Part shown: positions 42,702-52,126 of the stretch, piece by piece
Layout of the letters: every line of letters starts with the position of its first letter
Position numbering within the stretch: the first letter of the stretch is position 1
Notes under the pieces: generated by a model
Databases searched by the model: none
What the model saw: the letters and a program-made list of their open reading frames with translations, nothing else
What the model was told of the DNA's origin: nothing
Position numbers and translations under genes: made by a program
Origin: an uncultured Latescibacterota bacterium
Lineage (GTDB): Bacteria; Latescibacterota; UBA2968
NCBI GenBank assembly: GCA_958295785.1
Contig: OY282377.1
Location: 2,432,394-2,496,393, forward strand
Direction: 5' to 3'
DNA length: 64,000 nt

Positions 42702-43943
42702 TCAACTAAACAACAATTTCAAATAAAACAGCGGGTTCGTGAGTTGTTTTTTGGGCACGGCATTGGCCATCATGCCGCAGATCAAATCGCGCACCTTGTC
42801 GTTGTGTGCGGCTTTGTGAATCGTAAAATTGAGCAGGGGACGCCATTGGCCCAATTTCTGCATCCGCGTGCTCGTGCCCAACTCGTCGCCGATAGCATCC
42901 CACAAGCGGTCTTCATATTGCTTCAAAAAAGCCGCTGAAAAATCATCTGTTGCAAGTGCTTCTTTCACAGTCTCGACGGCAAAGCGCGCCGAATACAGCG
43001 CGTTGCCGATGCCCTCGCCCGTAAATGGATCAATCAATCCCGCGGCATCGCCCAAGAGCAATAGCCCATGGCCATAACTTTTGCGGCGCGTGCTGCCCAC
43101 TGGCAAGTTCCATCCCACCGGGTCTTCTAGTGGACGCGCATCTTTGAACCGATGGGCATAAGGCGGCCGGTTTATCACCGCGTTCAGTGCCGCCTTCAAA
43201 TCCACATTCCGTTTTTTTAGCACATCGTGGCGCATGCCAATGCCCACATTGGCCGACCCATTTTCCAGCGGAAAAATCCAGAAGTAACCGGGCAACACTT
43301 CATCCACAAAATGCAACTCGATCTGATCGCTTACCCCCGCCACATTTTCGTAATAACGCCGAATTGCCACCACCCAATGCGCGGATTCGTGCGCGTACAA
43401 GCCCGCCTTGCGCGCCACCATAGAATTAAAGCCGTCGCAGCCCAACACCACCTGCGCCCCTATCTCGCGTTCCACGCCATCCACCACCCCGCGCACCCCC
43501 ACCACCTGTTCGCGTTCGCGCATCAGGTCTTTGACGGCAAACCCCTCATAGCAGGCATCGACGACTTTTCGCGCTTGCACAAACAAAAAATGATCCAGCA
43601 CTGCGCGCCGAATCACAAACCCCTCCATCGGCAAAATTTTGCCCGTTGCCCGATCCCGGTGGTCATACCCGCGCAAATCCACCCGCGCATCCATGTGATC
43701 CGGGCTGCCAAACACCACCTCCCGAATCGCCGCGCCCGGCAATCGCGCCACTTGATCGAGCAAACCGAGTTCGTGCAAAATCGACACCACTTTGCCCGAT
43801 AGCGCGTCCCCACAAATTTTATCTCGCGGAAATCGCGCCTTATCCACCAAACAGACCCGCAATCCCGCGCGATGGGCATACAGCGCCGCTGTCGCGCCCG
43901 CAGGCCCTGCCCCGACAATGATCACATCGTATTTGTCAGCCAT
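42702..43943 (-). CDS. FAD-dependent oxidoreductase of the geranylgeranyl reductase family
   Basis: 413 residues from the ATG at 43941-43943 (MADKYDVIIVGAGPAGATAA), which has the N-terminal Rossmann FAD motif GxGPAG. GDALSGKV (usual GDGLSG-like), the FPRDKICGD substrate-binding motif of the ChlP/GGR family and LLLGDAAGLIDPFTGEGIGN (second FAD motif) confirm it. These enzymes saturate isoprenoid chains of quinones or lipids, or act as halogenase-like monooxygenases. No biosynthetic neighbours. It is divergent from the next gene with an 86-bp gap. Confidence 0.85.
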   Translation of the reverse strand: MADKYDVIIVGAGPAGATAALYAHRAGLRVCLVDKARFPRDKICGDALSGKVVSILHELGLLDQVARLPGAAIREVVFGSPDHMDARVDLRGYDHRDRATGKILPMEGFVIRRAVLDHFLFVQARKVVDACYEGFAVKDLMREREQVVGVRGVVDGVEREIGAQVVLGCDGFNSMVARKAGLYAHESAHWVVAIRRYYENVAGVSDQIELHFVDEVLPGYFWIFPLENGSANVGIGMRHDVLKKRNVDLKAALNAVINRPPYAHRFKDARPLEDPVGWNLPVGSTRRKSYGHGLLLLGDAAGLIDPFTGEGIGNALYSARFAVETVKEALATDDFSAAFLKQYEDRLWDAIGDELGTSTRMQKLGQWRPLLNFTIHKAAHNDKVRDLICGMMANAVPKKQLTNPLFYLKLLFS

Positions 43944-44029
43944 ATCGCATCCAAATTGCAATTGAAATCCCCATCAGTTATCGTTAAAATCCATCGGTCA
44001 ACCCTCATTCGTCAACAAGGAGGCAAGCC

Positions 44030-45055
44030 GTGAAATTGGTTGTTCTTTCTTACAGTCACCACGGGCGAAGTATGGCGCGCACCGCAACCGCGCTCGGTTG
44101 CGATATTGTCGGTGTTATGGACAAAGATGCGGCCCCCCGACAACAGTTGGCAGACGAATTTCTCTGCCCCGGATTCGAGGCCACTGGCGCGTGCTTGGAT
44201 GCGAGCCAGCCGGATGCGGCACTCGTCGCGGGAAAGCACATCGAGATGCCGGCTTATGTCCAAGCATGTGTGGATAGACGCATTCCGTATCTCTTGGACA
44301 AACCGTTTGCCGACTGTGCAGACCGGCTGCGCCCCGTTGCCGAGGCATCGGAAACGCACGGGGTGTTCAGCGCGCTCGTGCTTCCCAATCGCACGAGCCG
44401 AATTGTGAGTGTGGTCGAAGAAATGGTCGCAGATGGCAGTTTGGGCAACCTCGTGTTGTACAGCAGCCGGTTGAACAATGGCCCTCCGTCTCGTTACGAC
44501 CCGACGCCGTCTGCCTGGCACAATGACCCGCGCATCTCGGGCGGTGGTTGCTGGGCCGTTGAGGCCGCGCATGGCATTGATACATTTCTTCAATTTGTCG
44601 GGCATCGGCGCATTGCAGTCGTCGGCGCGGTTATGTCCAACGCCATGTACAGCCGAGGTGTGGAGGACAGCGGCATTGGGGTGCTGCGAACAGACGACGG
44701 CATCACCGGCATCATTGAGTGCGGTTATACGTACCCATCGGGCGCGCGCAGTGGCGATCATTTCTTTCGATTTGTCGGCACAAAAGCATCGGTATTCGAG
44801 CGGTACGGTCGCCGGGGCCAACCCGTGATCGAAGTTCACACATCCAAAGGCGTGCAGTTTAGCGAAGACATTTCGCACGGTGAACGGATGCGAAGCGCGA
44901 TGGGCAATGCACTCGACGCGATCCACAACGGCAATCCTTTCGCGCCATCGGTTGTTGACGCGGTGCGTATTCTCGAGATTCAAGATGCGGTTTACGCCCA
45001 CGCCCGACAAGGTGTAATACTAAGAAGCCCTAACATAAAGAAATCAAGCGTCTGA
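44030..45055 (+). CDS. Gfo/Idh/MocA-family oxidoreductase with MITE-altered C-terminus
   Basis: 341 residues from GTG 44030 after AAGGAGG. Unusual N-terminal Rossmann segment (MKLVVLSYSHHGRSMARTAT), LLDKPFAD (the EKPla motif position), then HNDPRISGGGCWAVEAAHGI (GGxxxDxGxH-like catalytic loop, with Glu-Ala-Ala-His). NAD(P)-dependent sugar or inositol dehydrogenase-like; substrate unknown. A MITE inserted at 45024 replaces the end: the last 11 residues (LRSPNIKKSSV) are MITE-encoded. Only a few native residues are likely lost. Confidence 0.82.
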   Translation: MKLVVLSYSHHGRSMARTATALGCDIVGVMDKDAAPRQQLADEFLCPGFEATGACLDASQPDAALVAGKHIEMPAYVQACVDRRIPYLLDKPFADCADRLRPVAEASETHGVFSALVLPNRTSRIVSVVEEMVADGSLGNLVLYSSRLNNGPPSRYDPTPSAWHNDPRISGGGCWAVEAAHGIDTFLQFVGHRRIAVVGAVMSNAMYSRGVEDSGIGVLRTDDGITGIIECGYTYPSGARSGDHFFRFVGTKASVFERYGRRGQPVIEVHTSKGVQFSEDISHGERMRSAMGNALDAIHNGNPFAPSVVDAVRILEIQDAVYAHARQGVILRSPNIKKSSV

Positions 45056-45135
45056 AACAGAGGAGTGAACACCCGCAGGAATGCCTCAAAGTCGGCCTTT
45101 CACAAATCCATGTCAACGCTTTTTGTTAGGGACTC
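45024..45135 (-). mobile_element. 112-bp MITE, copy 6
   Basis: GAAGCCCTAACATAAAG at the left, TTAGGGACTC at the right, perfect TAA duplication (45021-45023, 45136-45138). Inserted in the 3' end of the oxidoreductase gene. Confidence 0.92.
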
Positions 45136-45138
45136 TAA

Positions 45139-45525
45139 ATTGATTTTCAGTTGGCCTGATGTGATGCGATATGCGACCCGCAAGCGATCCCCTTGACCTT
45201 ACGCAGTCATTCAGAGAAGCCATGGCAACCAGGCCATCCCAAAAGACCATCAGATCATGCCATCGCGCACAGCGCGCAAGGCCGTCTCGCAACCCACCTC
45301 GCAGGCCGGCGCATGTCGTGCGACTATAAAAGCGATTTGCGCTGTGCCAGCCCCTCGGCGCATGAGAGCGGCATTTTTGAACTGCTAGGGCAGTTGTACC
45401 CCGCTCGCCTACTTTTTTTTGCTGTTGAAAAAAAGTCGGTCGCCGCACGCCGTAGGCACAGGCGTAGCCAACGCATCAAAGGCAACCCACAAGGAGGCAG
45501 AACCAAACGCTTGAGGCGAGCAACA
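45139..45525 (-). repeat. Dispersed repeat family A, copy 4 (inverted)
   Basis: Complement of copies 1 and 3, from GATGCGATATGCGACCCGCA through CGCACAGCGCGCAAGGCC to ACGCATCAAAGGCAACCCAC. It directly abuts MITE 6 and the purL stop. Confidence 0.75.
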
Positions 45526-45530
45526 ACCGC

Positions 45531-48500
45531 TCATTGCCCACACCACTCGCGGGCGTTTTGGAACATTTGCAACCAGGGAGATGCTTTGAGTTCGCGTTGC
45601 CAGTGGGGGGGCATATAGGGCCATTGCCATTTGAGAAAGGCGCGTTCCGGGTGGGGCATCATAGCGAGGTGGCGGCCATCGGGCGAACACAGGGCCGCAA
45701 TGCCGTGCGGCGACCCATTGGGGTTGAAGGGATAGGCTTCGGTGATCGCATTGTCGTCATCCACATAGCGCGCGGGCGCGAGGTTTTGATCTATGACGCG
45801 GGAAAGCACATCGGCGCGGGGAAAAAACGCGCGGCCCTCGCCGTGAGCGACCCAGATACCGAGGGACGCGCCGGCCATGTTTTTGAACATAACCGCCGGG
45901 CTGTCCTGTATTTGCACAGTGGAAAACCGGGATTCAAACCGCGCGGATTCATTTCGAATAAACCGGGGCTGATCCGCATCCGCAAGCCCGGGGAACGGCA
46001 CCCAGCCGAGCAGGGCCATGAGTTGGCAACCGTTGCACACGCCCAAGCTGAACGTATCGGCGCGGTGGTAAAACGCGTCGAACTGCGCGCGGAGGTCATC
46101 GTTGAAGCGGATCGCGCCGGCCCAGCCCTTGCCCGAATCGAGCACGTCGGCATAGCTGAATCCGCCGACAAACACAACCCCGCGAAACCCGTCGAGTGCA
46201 ATCGCGCCAGAGAGGAGATCCGTAGTGGTTATGTCCCATGGTTCAAACCCCGCGGCGAAAAATGCCGAGGTCATTTCGCGGTCACCATTGCTACCCTCTT
46301 CGCGCACAATGGCGACTTTGGGTTTGCAACGGGCGTTGAGCACCGCGGGCGGCGTGGGCATCGGCGCGAAAGGCGCGGCAAATTGGGGGCCTGTGCGCGT
46401 GGCGAGAGACGCTTCTTCTCGCGCGACGCACATGGGATTGGTTTGCAGGCGTTCGAGTTGAAAACTCGTGGCTTCCCACAAATCGCGCAACGCGGGCATG
46501 GATGCGGCGAGCACGCGCTGATCGTTGACGGAAATGCGAATCTCCGACCTCGCGGTCGTTTTGCCCAGGGTTTGGATGGGCACGTTGGCCTGTTGAAAAA
46601 TGTCGCGCACGGTTTGCAGGTGTTGCGACCGCACTTCAAAAACCAAGCCGAGTTCTTCGGAAAAGAGCGCGGCTATCGCATCGGCGCGGGTTTGTATGTC
46701 GATCTCAATGCCGCAGTTGCCGGCATAAGCCATTTCCAAAAGCGCGGTGATGAGGCCGCCATCGCTGCGGTCGTGCCCCGCGGCGATGGCATTTTCGGCG
46801 ATGCAGGACTGGAGTGCCTCAATGGCGCGTTTGAGCATGGCCGGATCATCCACATCGGGCGACTCGTCGCCTATTTGCCCATAGACGTGGGCGAGCGCAG
46901 AACCGCCCAAGCGGTGTTTGTCCGCGCCAAAATCCACGTAGAGAATGACGCCATCGTCGGGATATTTCAAATCCGGGGTGACGGTCTGCGTAATATCCGG
47001 ACAAGTGACATAGCCCGAGATGACGAGCGCGCCCGGGGCTTTGACGGTTTCGTCGCCCTCATCCCCCGGCGCAAGCGCGGCCATCGAAAGGCTGTCTTTG
47101 CCGCCATCTATGGCGATGCCCAATGCGAGCAACATATCCGCGAGCGCGCGGGCCGCGTCGTAGAGCGCGGCGCCTTCGCCGGGCAATTTGGCGGCCCACA
47201 TCCAGTTGCCCGAGCACTTGATGTCTTCTATCGCGCTGATGCGCGCCCACGCGATATTGGTGAGCATCTCGCCGATGCACAATCTCGCCATCGCGGCCGG
47301 ATTGATGAGGCCCTTGATCGGTTGTTCGCCGATAGCGGTCGCCGCGCCTGTTGTGCCAAAGTGACTTTGGGCGACAACGGCCACATCTGCGGCGGTCAAT
47401 TGCAGGGGCCCCACGCATTGTTGTTGCGCGACGAGGCCCGTCACGCTGCGATCCACTTTGTTGGTGAGAAACCGCTTGGACCCCACAGATACGAGGCGCG
47501 ACACGCGGTCGAGGGCGTCCGCAACGGTCAAATTTTTCGGCAGGGCGAGCGGCGCGGTGCGGATGGGAAAGCGGTCGAGTTTGAATGGCTTTTGCGGCAT
47601 CTCGCCCAAGACGTGCTTGAGGTCGAAGTCAACCGGCACACTGTCGTCGCGGCTGTCATAGACCACCACGCGCCCGTCGCCGGTGACTTTGCCGATGTAT
47701 GCATGGGGAACTTTTTCGCGCTCGCAAAGGACGTCAAAAAGCGGGGCGTGTTCGGGGCGGATGAGCAAGGCGTTGTTCTCCTGATATTCCGCGCCCCAAA
47801 TTTCGAGCACGGACAGGGTCTCGTCGCTTATGGGGATGGCGCGAATGTCGATGCGCGCGCCTGCCGGATCGACGAGTTCTTTGATCACATTGCAATTTCC
47901 CCCGGCGCCTTGGTCGTGGATGCTGACGATGGGGTTTTGATCCCCGAGTTCCACACAGGCGCGAATCACGCGGTTGAGCTTTTGTTCCATTTCCGCGTCC
48001 CCGCGCTGCACTGCGTTGAAATCGAGTTCGGCTTCGTTTTCGCCCTGTACCATGCTCGACGCGGCGCCCCCGCCCATGCCGATGCGATAGGCCGGGCCTC
48101 CGATTTTGGTGACGAGCATCTCGGGCGCAGGCGCGCCTTTTTGGGTGTGCCGCGCGTCCATCTGCCCAATGCCGCCGCTGAACATGATGGGCTTGATCCA
48201 CTCCCTGCGCTCGCCATTGGGCAAGCGCGCGGCGTAGGATCGCACGTAGCCTTGGATGAGGGGTTCGCCGAATTTGTTGCCGTAATCGGACGCGCCATTG
48301 CTGGCTTCGATGGCGATTTGCAGCGGGGACGCGAGATTGTCGGGGTACTGAAATTCGGGATTTTCCCACGGTAGGTCATAGCCCGGCACGTACAAATTGC
48401 CCACGCAATACGCGGCTGTGCCCGCGATGACGAGCGCGCCTCGGCCCGTGGCCTGCACGTCTCGGATGCGCCCGCCCGTGCCGGTTTCCGCGCCGGGAAA

Positions 48501-49466
48501 CGGGGCCACGCCCGAGGGAAAGTTGTGCGTTTCCGCGGTGAAGATGATGTCGTACGTGCGGTCGGAAAACGCAAATGCCGAGGGCTTGCCCACGCATGTG
48601 GGGATGAGGGTGCGAATCGGGTACCCGCGAATCGCGCTGGAATTGTCCCGAAAGGCGATGGTGCTGTTGTTGGGATTGGCTTTGAGGGGCGATTGTATCA
48701 GGGCGATGAGGTGCTCGGGCATTGAACTGCTGGTCGCAGTTGTACATCGCACCTCGTTGTCGATGATGAGGCGGCCTTTGAAAAACCAGTGCCGGCAGTG
48801 TTCGCTGTTGGATTGGGCGATGTCAAAACATTCGACTTGCGTGGGATTGCGTTTGATTTGGTCGAGGAAGAGGTCCGCGTAATAATCGAGGTCCCAATCG
48901 TCGAATGCCAAGCCCATCGTGCGGTTGATTTTCTCCAGCGCGCGGCGGCCTTCTTCAATGAGGGGAATCTCGAACACGGGTTCGATAGGCGCGTTGGATT
49001 CAAAGGACGCGAGGGGTTCGGGATATGGGCATTCGGTCATGCGGTCGTGAACCAATGCCAAAAATGCGCGCTGTTGTTGCGGGTCGAGCCCGGGCGAGAT
49101 GAGATACCGCCGCGACCGCTCCACGCGCACCACCTGCGCGAGGCCGCAGGCGTGGCAGATTGCCACGGCATTGGTTGACCAAGCCGTGGAAAAATTCAGG
49201 CGCGGCCCCACTTCGAGGAGCGTTCCGGGCCCTGTTAAGAATGACCGATCTGCAAACTGGTCGGGCTCAAAGGTTTCAGACAGCAAATACGCGAGGCGGG
49301 TTTGTTGCTTTGCAGAGAGCGGGTTGCGCGTTTGGACGTTGAAACAGAATTCGGTTTGGATGTCTCGAATGCGTGCGGAGACGCGGTGTTTTGCCAACTG
49401 TATTAGGCCGCGTTGCTGTGCGGGAGAAAGGCCGGGGGTGCGAAAAAAATGCTTCAGGATCATCAT
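45531..49466 (-). CDS. purL: Phosphoribosylformylglycinamidine synthase, single-chain
   Basis: About 1311 residues from the ATG at 49464-49466 (MMILKHFFRTPGLSPAQQRG); a further 89 codons upstream overlap rmlC and are rejected. The large one-polypeptide PurL type: N-terminal PurS-like part, AIRS-type ATP-binding halves (FDIAQSNSEHCRHWFFKGRL; AETHNFPSGVAPFPGAETGT; HDQGAGGNCNVIKELVDPAG; DRSDGGLITALLEMAYAG) and a C-terminal glutaminase with LGVCNGCQLMALLGW (nucleophile Cys) and MMPHPERAF (catalytic His). Fourth step of purine synthesis. It forms a minus-strand unit with rmlC. Confidence 0.96.
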   Translation of the reverse strand: MMILKHFFRTPGLSPAQQRGLIQLAKHRVSARIRDIQTEFCFNVQTRNPLSAKQQTRLAYLLSETFEPDQFADRSFLTGPGTLLEVGPRLNFSTAWSTNAVAICHACGLAQVVRVERSRRYLISPGLDPQQQRAFLALVHDRMTECPYPEPLASFESNAPIEPVFEIPLIEEGRRALEKINRTMGLAFDDWDLDYYADLFLDQIKRNPTQVECFDIAQSNSEHCRHWFFKGRLIIDNEVRCTTATSSSMPEHLIALIQSPLKANPNNSTIAFRDNSSAIRGYPIRTLIPTCVGKPSAFAFSDRTYDIIFTAETHNFPSGVAPFPGAETGTGGRIRDVQATGRGALVIAGTAAYCVGNLYVPGYDLPWENPEFQYPDNLASPLQIAIEASNGASDYGNKFGEPLIQGYVRSYAARLPNGERREWIKPIMFSGGIGQMDARHTQKGAPAPEMLVTKIGGPAYRIGMGGGAASSMVQGENEAELDFNAVQRGDAEMEQKLNRVIRACVELGDQNPIVSIHDQGAGGNCNVIKELVDPAGARIDIRAIPISDETLSVLEIWGAEYQENNALLIRPEHAPLFDVLCEREKVPHAYIGKVTGDGRVVVYDSRDDSVPVDFDLKHVLGEMPQKPFKLDRFPIRTAPLALPKNLTVADALDRVSRLVSVGSKRFLTNKVDRSVTGLVAQQQCVGPLQLTAADVAVVAQSHFGTTGAATAIGEQPIKGLINPAAMARLCIGEMLTNIAWARISAIEDIKCSGNWMWAAKLPGEGAALYDAARALADMLLALGIAIDGGKDSLSMAALAPGDEGDETVKAPGALVISGYVTCPDITQTVTPDLKYPDDGVILYVDFGADKHRLGGSALAHVYGQIGDESPDVDDPAMLKRAIEALQSCIAENAIAAGHDRSDGGLITALLEMAYAGNCGIEIDIQTRADAIAALFSEELGLVFEVRSQHLQTVRDIFQQANVPIQTLGKTTARSEIRISVNDQRVLAASMPALRDLWEATSFQLERLQTNPMCVAREEASLATRTGPQFAAPFAPMPTPPAVLNARCKPKVAIVREEGSNGDREMTSAFFAAGFEPWDITTTDLLSGAIALDGFRGVVFVGGFSYADVLDSGKGWAGAIRFNDDLRAQFDAFYHRADTFSLGVCNGCQLMALLGWVPFPGLADADQPRFIRNESARFESRFSTVQIQDSPAVMFKNMAGASLGIWVAHGEGRAFFPRADVLSRVIDQNLAPARYVDDDNAITEAYPFNPNGSPHGIAALCSPDGRHLAMMPHPERAFLKWQWPYMPPHWQRELKASPWLQMFQNAREWCGQ

Positions 49467-49471
49467 CGTCC

Positions 49472-50026
49472 TCAAAAAATGAAATTGTTGTCTGCGTCTT
49501 TGAGCCTGGGCAGGTTTTGGTCGCGTTGGGAAAGGATGGGATTTTTGACGGGCCAAGGAATGTCCAAGTCCGGATCGTCCCAAGCAATGCCGCGATAGGT
49601 TTCGGGCGCGTAAATAGCCGTGCATTTGTACGTGAAATCCGCGACATCGCTCAAAACGCAAAAGCCGTGTGCAAAGCCCGGCGGCACGTACAGAAGTTCG
49701 GACCGCGCATCGGAGAGACGCGCCCCGACCCACTGGCGGTATGTGGGCGATCCGAGGCGCAGATCCACGGCGACATCGTATATTTCGCCGTCGAGCACCT
49801 GAATGAGTTTGCCCTGCGCGTGCGGGTCTTTTTGATAGTGCAACCCGCGCAACACCCCGCGCGTGGACCGAGAGTAATTGTCTTGCACAAAGGACTCCGC
49901 AATGCCGTGCGCGGCAAAGTCATCGCGCCTGTACGTTTCCACAAAAAACCCGCGATCATCCAAAAACCGCGTCGCCCGCACGAGGATGACGTCGGGTATG
50001 TCGAGAGGGATAAATTCAAAGGGCAT
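49472..50026 (-). CDS. rmlC: dTDP-4-dehydrorhamnose 3,5-epimerase
   Basis: 184 residues from the ATG at 50024-50026 (MPFEFIPLDIPDVILVRATR). Cupin-type RmlC motifs: DDRGFFVETYR, SFVQDNYSRSTRGVLRGLHY (catalytic His), GEIYDVAVDLRLGSPTYRQW, and LYVPPGFAHGFCVLSD. Third step of dTDP-L-rhamnose synthesis. No other rml gene is in the window. A duplicated 5' piece lies at 51168-51377. Confidence 0.94.
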   Translation of the reverse strand: MPFEFIPLDIPDVILVRATRFLDDRGFFVETYRRDDFAAHGIAESFVQDNYSRSTRGVLRGLHYQKDPHAQGKLIQVLDGEIYDVAVDLRLGSPTYRQWVGARLSDARSELLYVPPGFAHGFCVLSDVADFTYKCTAIYAPETYRGIAWDDPDLDIPWPVKNPILSQRDQNLPRLKDADNNFIF

Positions 50027-50092
50027 GGTGAAAGTGAGAAGTATCAAAACCGAAATGGACGGCGATATTGTGCGTGGAAATGTTCGCGGTTT

Positions 50093-50719
50093 TTATTTTT
50101 TTCCAACGACTACCAACGCATTTTGAAAATGAGGAAAAATCCCATATAAAAAATTTTTCAGTAGCAAAATGAAAAAAAACCGTCGCCTCACCAAATAATT
50201 GCAATGGTGAAGTGTGATATTAGAAAATCCCTCGCGTTCCAATAACTGTGTTATGGCGGTCGGGGTAAAATAACAAACGTGTTCAGGCCAAGGTTCTTTC
50301 TTTTTCAAAACACCGTGAAGAAGCCAAAAGCGCAACCCCAAAACATTTGGGGTGGTCAATATCAACCTCCCCCTCCCCCGCAGTAATTGGCGAGCAGAAC
50401 GCAAAAACAACCCCGGATTCTCGAGGTGTTCAATCAACTCACCTGCCACAATCACGTCAAATTTTCCCATCGATGTTGGCAGATCTTGGGCATCTGCTAC
50501 AACGGCTTTCATTCCTTTGTCGTTCAATTCTCGGACTAACTTCTCGTTGATATCCATACCGATCAAATTGTCTCCGAGCAAGTCGTGCAGATATTTGTGG
50601 AGTGCGATCCCCGCCTTCCATTCATGCTCAAAGGCCTCATCGTCACCACAACATCCGACGTGAAGGACTTTGTAATTGGGTTGCAGGTAATTCAGGATGC
50701 AGTCAACGCGATACAACAT
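50093..50719 (-). CDS. Class I SAM-dependent methyltransferase
   Basis: 208 residues from the ATG at 50717-50719, five bases after GGAGG. Motif I is VLHVGCCGDDEAF (usual xDxGCGxG, here degenerate), acidic loop LIGMDINEKLV, FDVIVAGELIEHLENPGLFL (post-I motif of Methyltransf_11/23) and LLRGRGRLILTTPN. The C-terminus is hydrophobic and basic (RRRFFFILLLKNFLYGIFPH). Resembles methyltransferases of surface sugar clusters, which suits its place beside rmlC. Lower GC than purL and rmlC; its upstream border cuts into a duplicated toxin gene, so it appears to be a later arrival. Confidence 0.8.
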   Translation of the reverse strand: MLYRVDCILNYLQPNYKVLHVGCCGDDEAFEHEWKAGIALHKYLHDLLGDNLIGMDINEKLVRELNDKGMKAVVADAQDLPTSMGKFDVIVAGELIEHLENPGLFLRSARQLLRGRGRLILTTPNVLGLRFWLLHGVLKKKEPWPEHVCYFTPTAITQLLEREGFSNITLHHCNYLVRRRFFFILLLKNFLYGIFPHFQNALVVVGKK

Positions 50720-50730
50720 TATATTCCTCC

Positions 50731-50839
50731 AGATGCCATTGTCATAACGGAAGTTTTTCAAAAAAGGACTCGTCAAACGCCCCAAAGAATTATTGATATT
50801 TGCCAGAAACGCCTACAACACTGCGATTCAATTGGATGA
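50731..50839 (+). pseudogene. HigB-like toxin, C-terminal fragment
   Basis: PDAIVITEVFQKRTRQTPQR then IIDICQKRLQHCDSIG, almost identical to the end of the complete toxin at 51473-51808. The first two thirds are replaced by the methyltransferase upstream region; the junction is at TCCAGATGCC, shared by both sides. Confidence 0.85.
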
Positions 50840-50842
50840 CTT

Positions 50843-51157
50843 ATGGAAAAACAAAAGAAAAAACACCTCAAAGCTACCGGATGGCGTGTCGGTTCAGCGG
50901 AAGATTTTCTCGGACTGAGTGAAGGGGAAGCCCTGTACATCAACCTCAAGATCATGTTGAGCACGAAAGTGCGTCAATGCCGAAAGAGAAAAAAATTGAC
51001 CCAAACCCAACTGGCCCAACGCCTAAAATCCAGTCAGTCTCGCGTTGCCAAAATCGAAGCGGGCGACCCCTCTGTTTCTCTGGATTTATTGATCCGATCC
51101 TTGCTCAGCCTGGGCGTCACCAAATCCGACCTCTCTAAAATGCTTGTTGAAAACTAA
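50843..51157 (+). CDS. XRE-family antitoxin (HigA-like), copy 1
   Basis: 104 residues. A helix-turn-helix of the XRE type (TQTQLAQRLKSSQSRVAKIE) sits at about 50-85. It differs from copy 2 at 51812 by only a few residues (KATGW versus EAAGW, INLK versus IDLK). Its toxin partner is truncated, so this copy is an orphan antitoxin that could still neutralise the intact toxin. Confidence 0.85.
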   Translation: MEKQKKKHLKATGWRVGSAEDFLGLSEGEALYINLKIMLSTKVRQCRKRKKLTQTQLAQRLKSSQSRVAKIEAGDPSVSLDLLIRSLLSLGVTKSDLSKMLVEN

Positions 51158-51167
51158 CCTCTTCAGG

Positions 51168-51377
51168 CGCGTGCGGGTCTTTTTGATAGTGCAACCCGCG
51201 CAACACCCCGCACGTGGACCGAGAGTAATTGTCTTGCACAAAGGACTCCGCAATGCCGTGCGCGGCAAAGTCATCGCGCCTGTACGTTTCCACAAAAAAC
51301 CCGCGATCATCCAAAAACCGCGTCGCCCGCACGAGGATGACGTCGGGTATGTCGAGAGGGATAAATTCAAAGGGCAT
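51168..51377 (-). pseudogene. Duplicated 5' fragment of rmlC
   Basis: Minus-strand start at 51375-51377 reads MPFEFIPLDIPDVILVRATR through SRSTCGVLRGLHYQKDPHA, then runs into the antitoxin region. One amino-acid change from the intact rmlC. The break is inside GCGCGTGCGGG, also found at the end of the antitoxin copies. Confidence 0.9.
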
Positions 51378-51472
51378 ATCAGATCGGATTGGAAGGATGA
51401 GAGAGATGAACGCAGATGAAAGACCAATCAAGTCCTTGTTTGACATATATCGCATTTGACATATATTTTGTT

Positions 51473-51808
51473 ATGAGTCCTCATGACAAACCTCTAGTAT
51501 GGCTTCACGGACAAATCAAGACGCCTCCATTTTCTTTATTGGCGAGACTCGAAGCAGGTTTTCTCCTGCGAAGACTTCAAGCTGGCGAAATGATCTCCAT
51601 GCCTCACTCTAGACCCATGCCCTCCATTGGAACGCATTGTTACGAATTGAGGATTCGAGATCGGAATAAGACCTGGCGAATCATCTATCGCATCGATCCA
51701 GATGCCATTGTCATAACGGAAGTTTTTCAAAAAAGGACTCGTCAAACGCCCCAAAGAATTATTGATATTTGCCAGAAACGCCTACAACACTACGATTCAA
51801 TTGGATGA
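51473..51808 (+). CDS. HigB/Gp49-like toxin (RelE superfamily)
   Basis: 111 residues from ATG 51473 (MSPHDKPLVWLHGQIKTPPF). It matches the phage-derived Gp49-like HigB family: DKPLxWLHGxIKTPPFS, EAGFLLRRLQAGEMISMPHS, RPMPSIGTHCYELRIRDRN, WRIIYRIDPDAIVITEVFQK. Such toxins cleave mRNA on the ribosome. Toxin first, antitoxin second, four bases apart, the usual HigBA order. Confidence 0.9.
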   Translation: MSPHDKPLVWLHGQIKTPPFSLLARLEAGFLLRRLQAGEMISMPHSRPMPSIGTHCYELRIRDRNKTWRIIYRIDPDAIVITEVFQKRTRQTPQRIIDICQKRLQHYDSIG

Positions 51809-51811
51809 CTT

Positions 51812-52126
51812 ATGGAAAAACAAAAGAAAAAACACCTCGAAGCTGCCGGATGGCGTGTCGGTTCAGCGGAAGATTTTCTCGGACTGAGTGAAGGGGAAGC
51901 CCTGTACATTGACCTCAAGATCATGTTGAGCACGAAAGTGCGTCAATGCCGAAAGAGAAAAAAATTGACCCAAACCCAACTGGCCCAACGCCTAAAATCC
52001 AGTCAGTCTCGCGTTGCCAAAATCGAAGCGGGCGACCCCTCTGTTTCTCTGGATTTATTGATCCGATCCTTGCTCAGCCTGGGCGTCACCAAATCCGACC
52101 TCTCTAAAATGCTTGTTGAAAACTAA
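51812..52126 (+). CDS. XRE-family antitoxin (HigA-like), copy 2
   Basis: 104 residues: MEKQKKKHLEAAGWRVGSAE, DFLGLSEGEALYIDLKIMLS, then the XRE helix-turn-helix LTQTQLAQRLKSSQSRVAKI. It is expected to bind the toxin at 51473 and repress its own promoter. Sequence downstream (CTTCAGGCGCGTGCGGG) marks the end of the duplicated unit. Confidence 0.9.
   Translation: MEKQKKKHLEAAGWRVGSAEDFLGLSEGEALYIDLKIMLSTKVRQCRKRKKLTQTQLAQRLKSSQSRVAKIEAGDPSVSLDLLIRSLLSLGVTKSDLSKMLVEN

Noticed and set aside
45534-48374. A 946-codon plus-strand ORF
   Set aside because: It is the antisense shadow of purL, whose glutaminase and ATP-binding motifs are unmistakable on the minus strand; the shadow has no recognisable domain.
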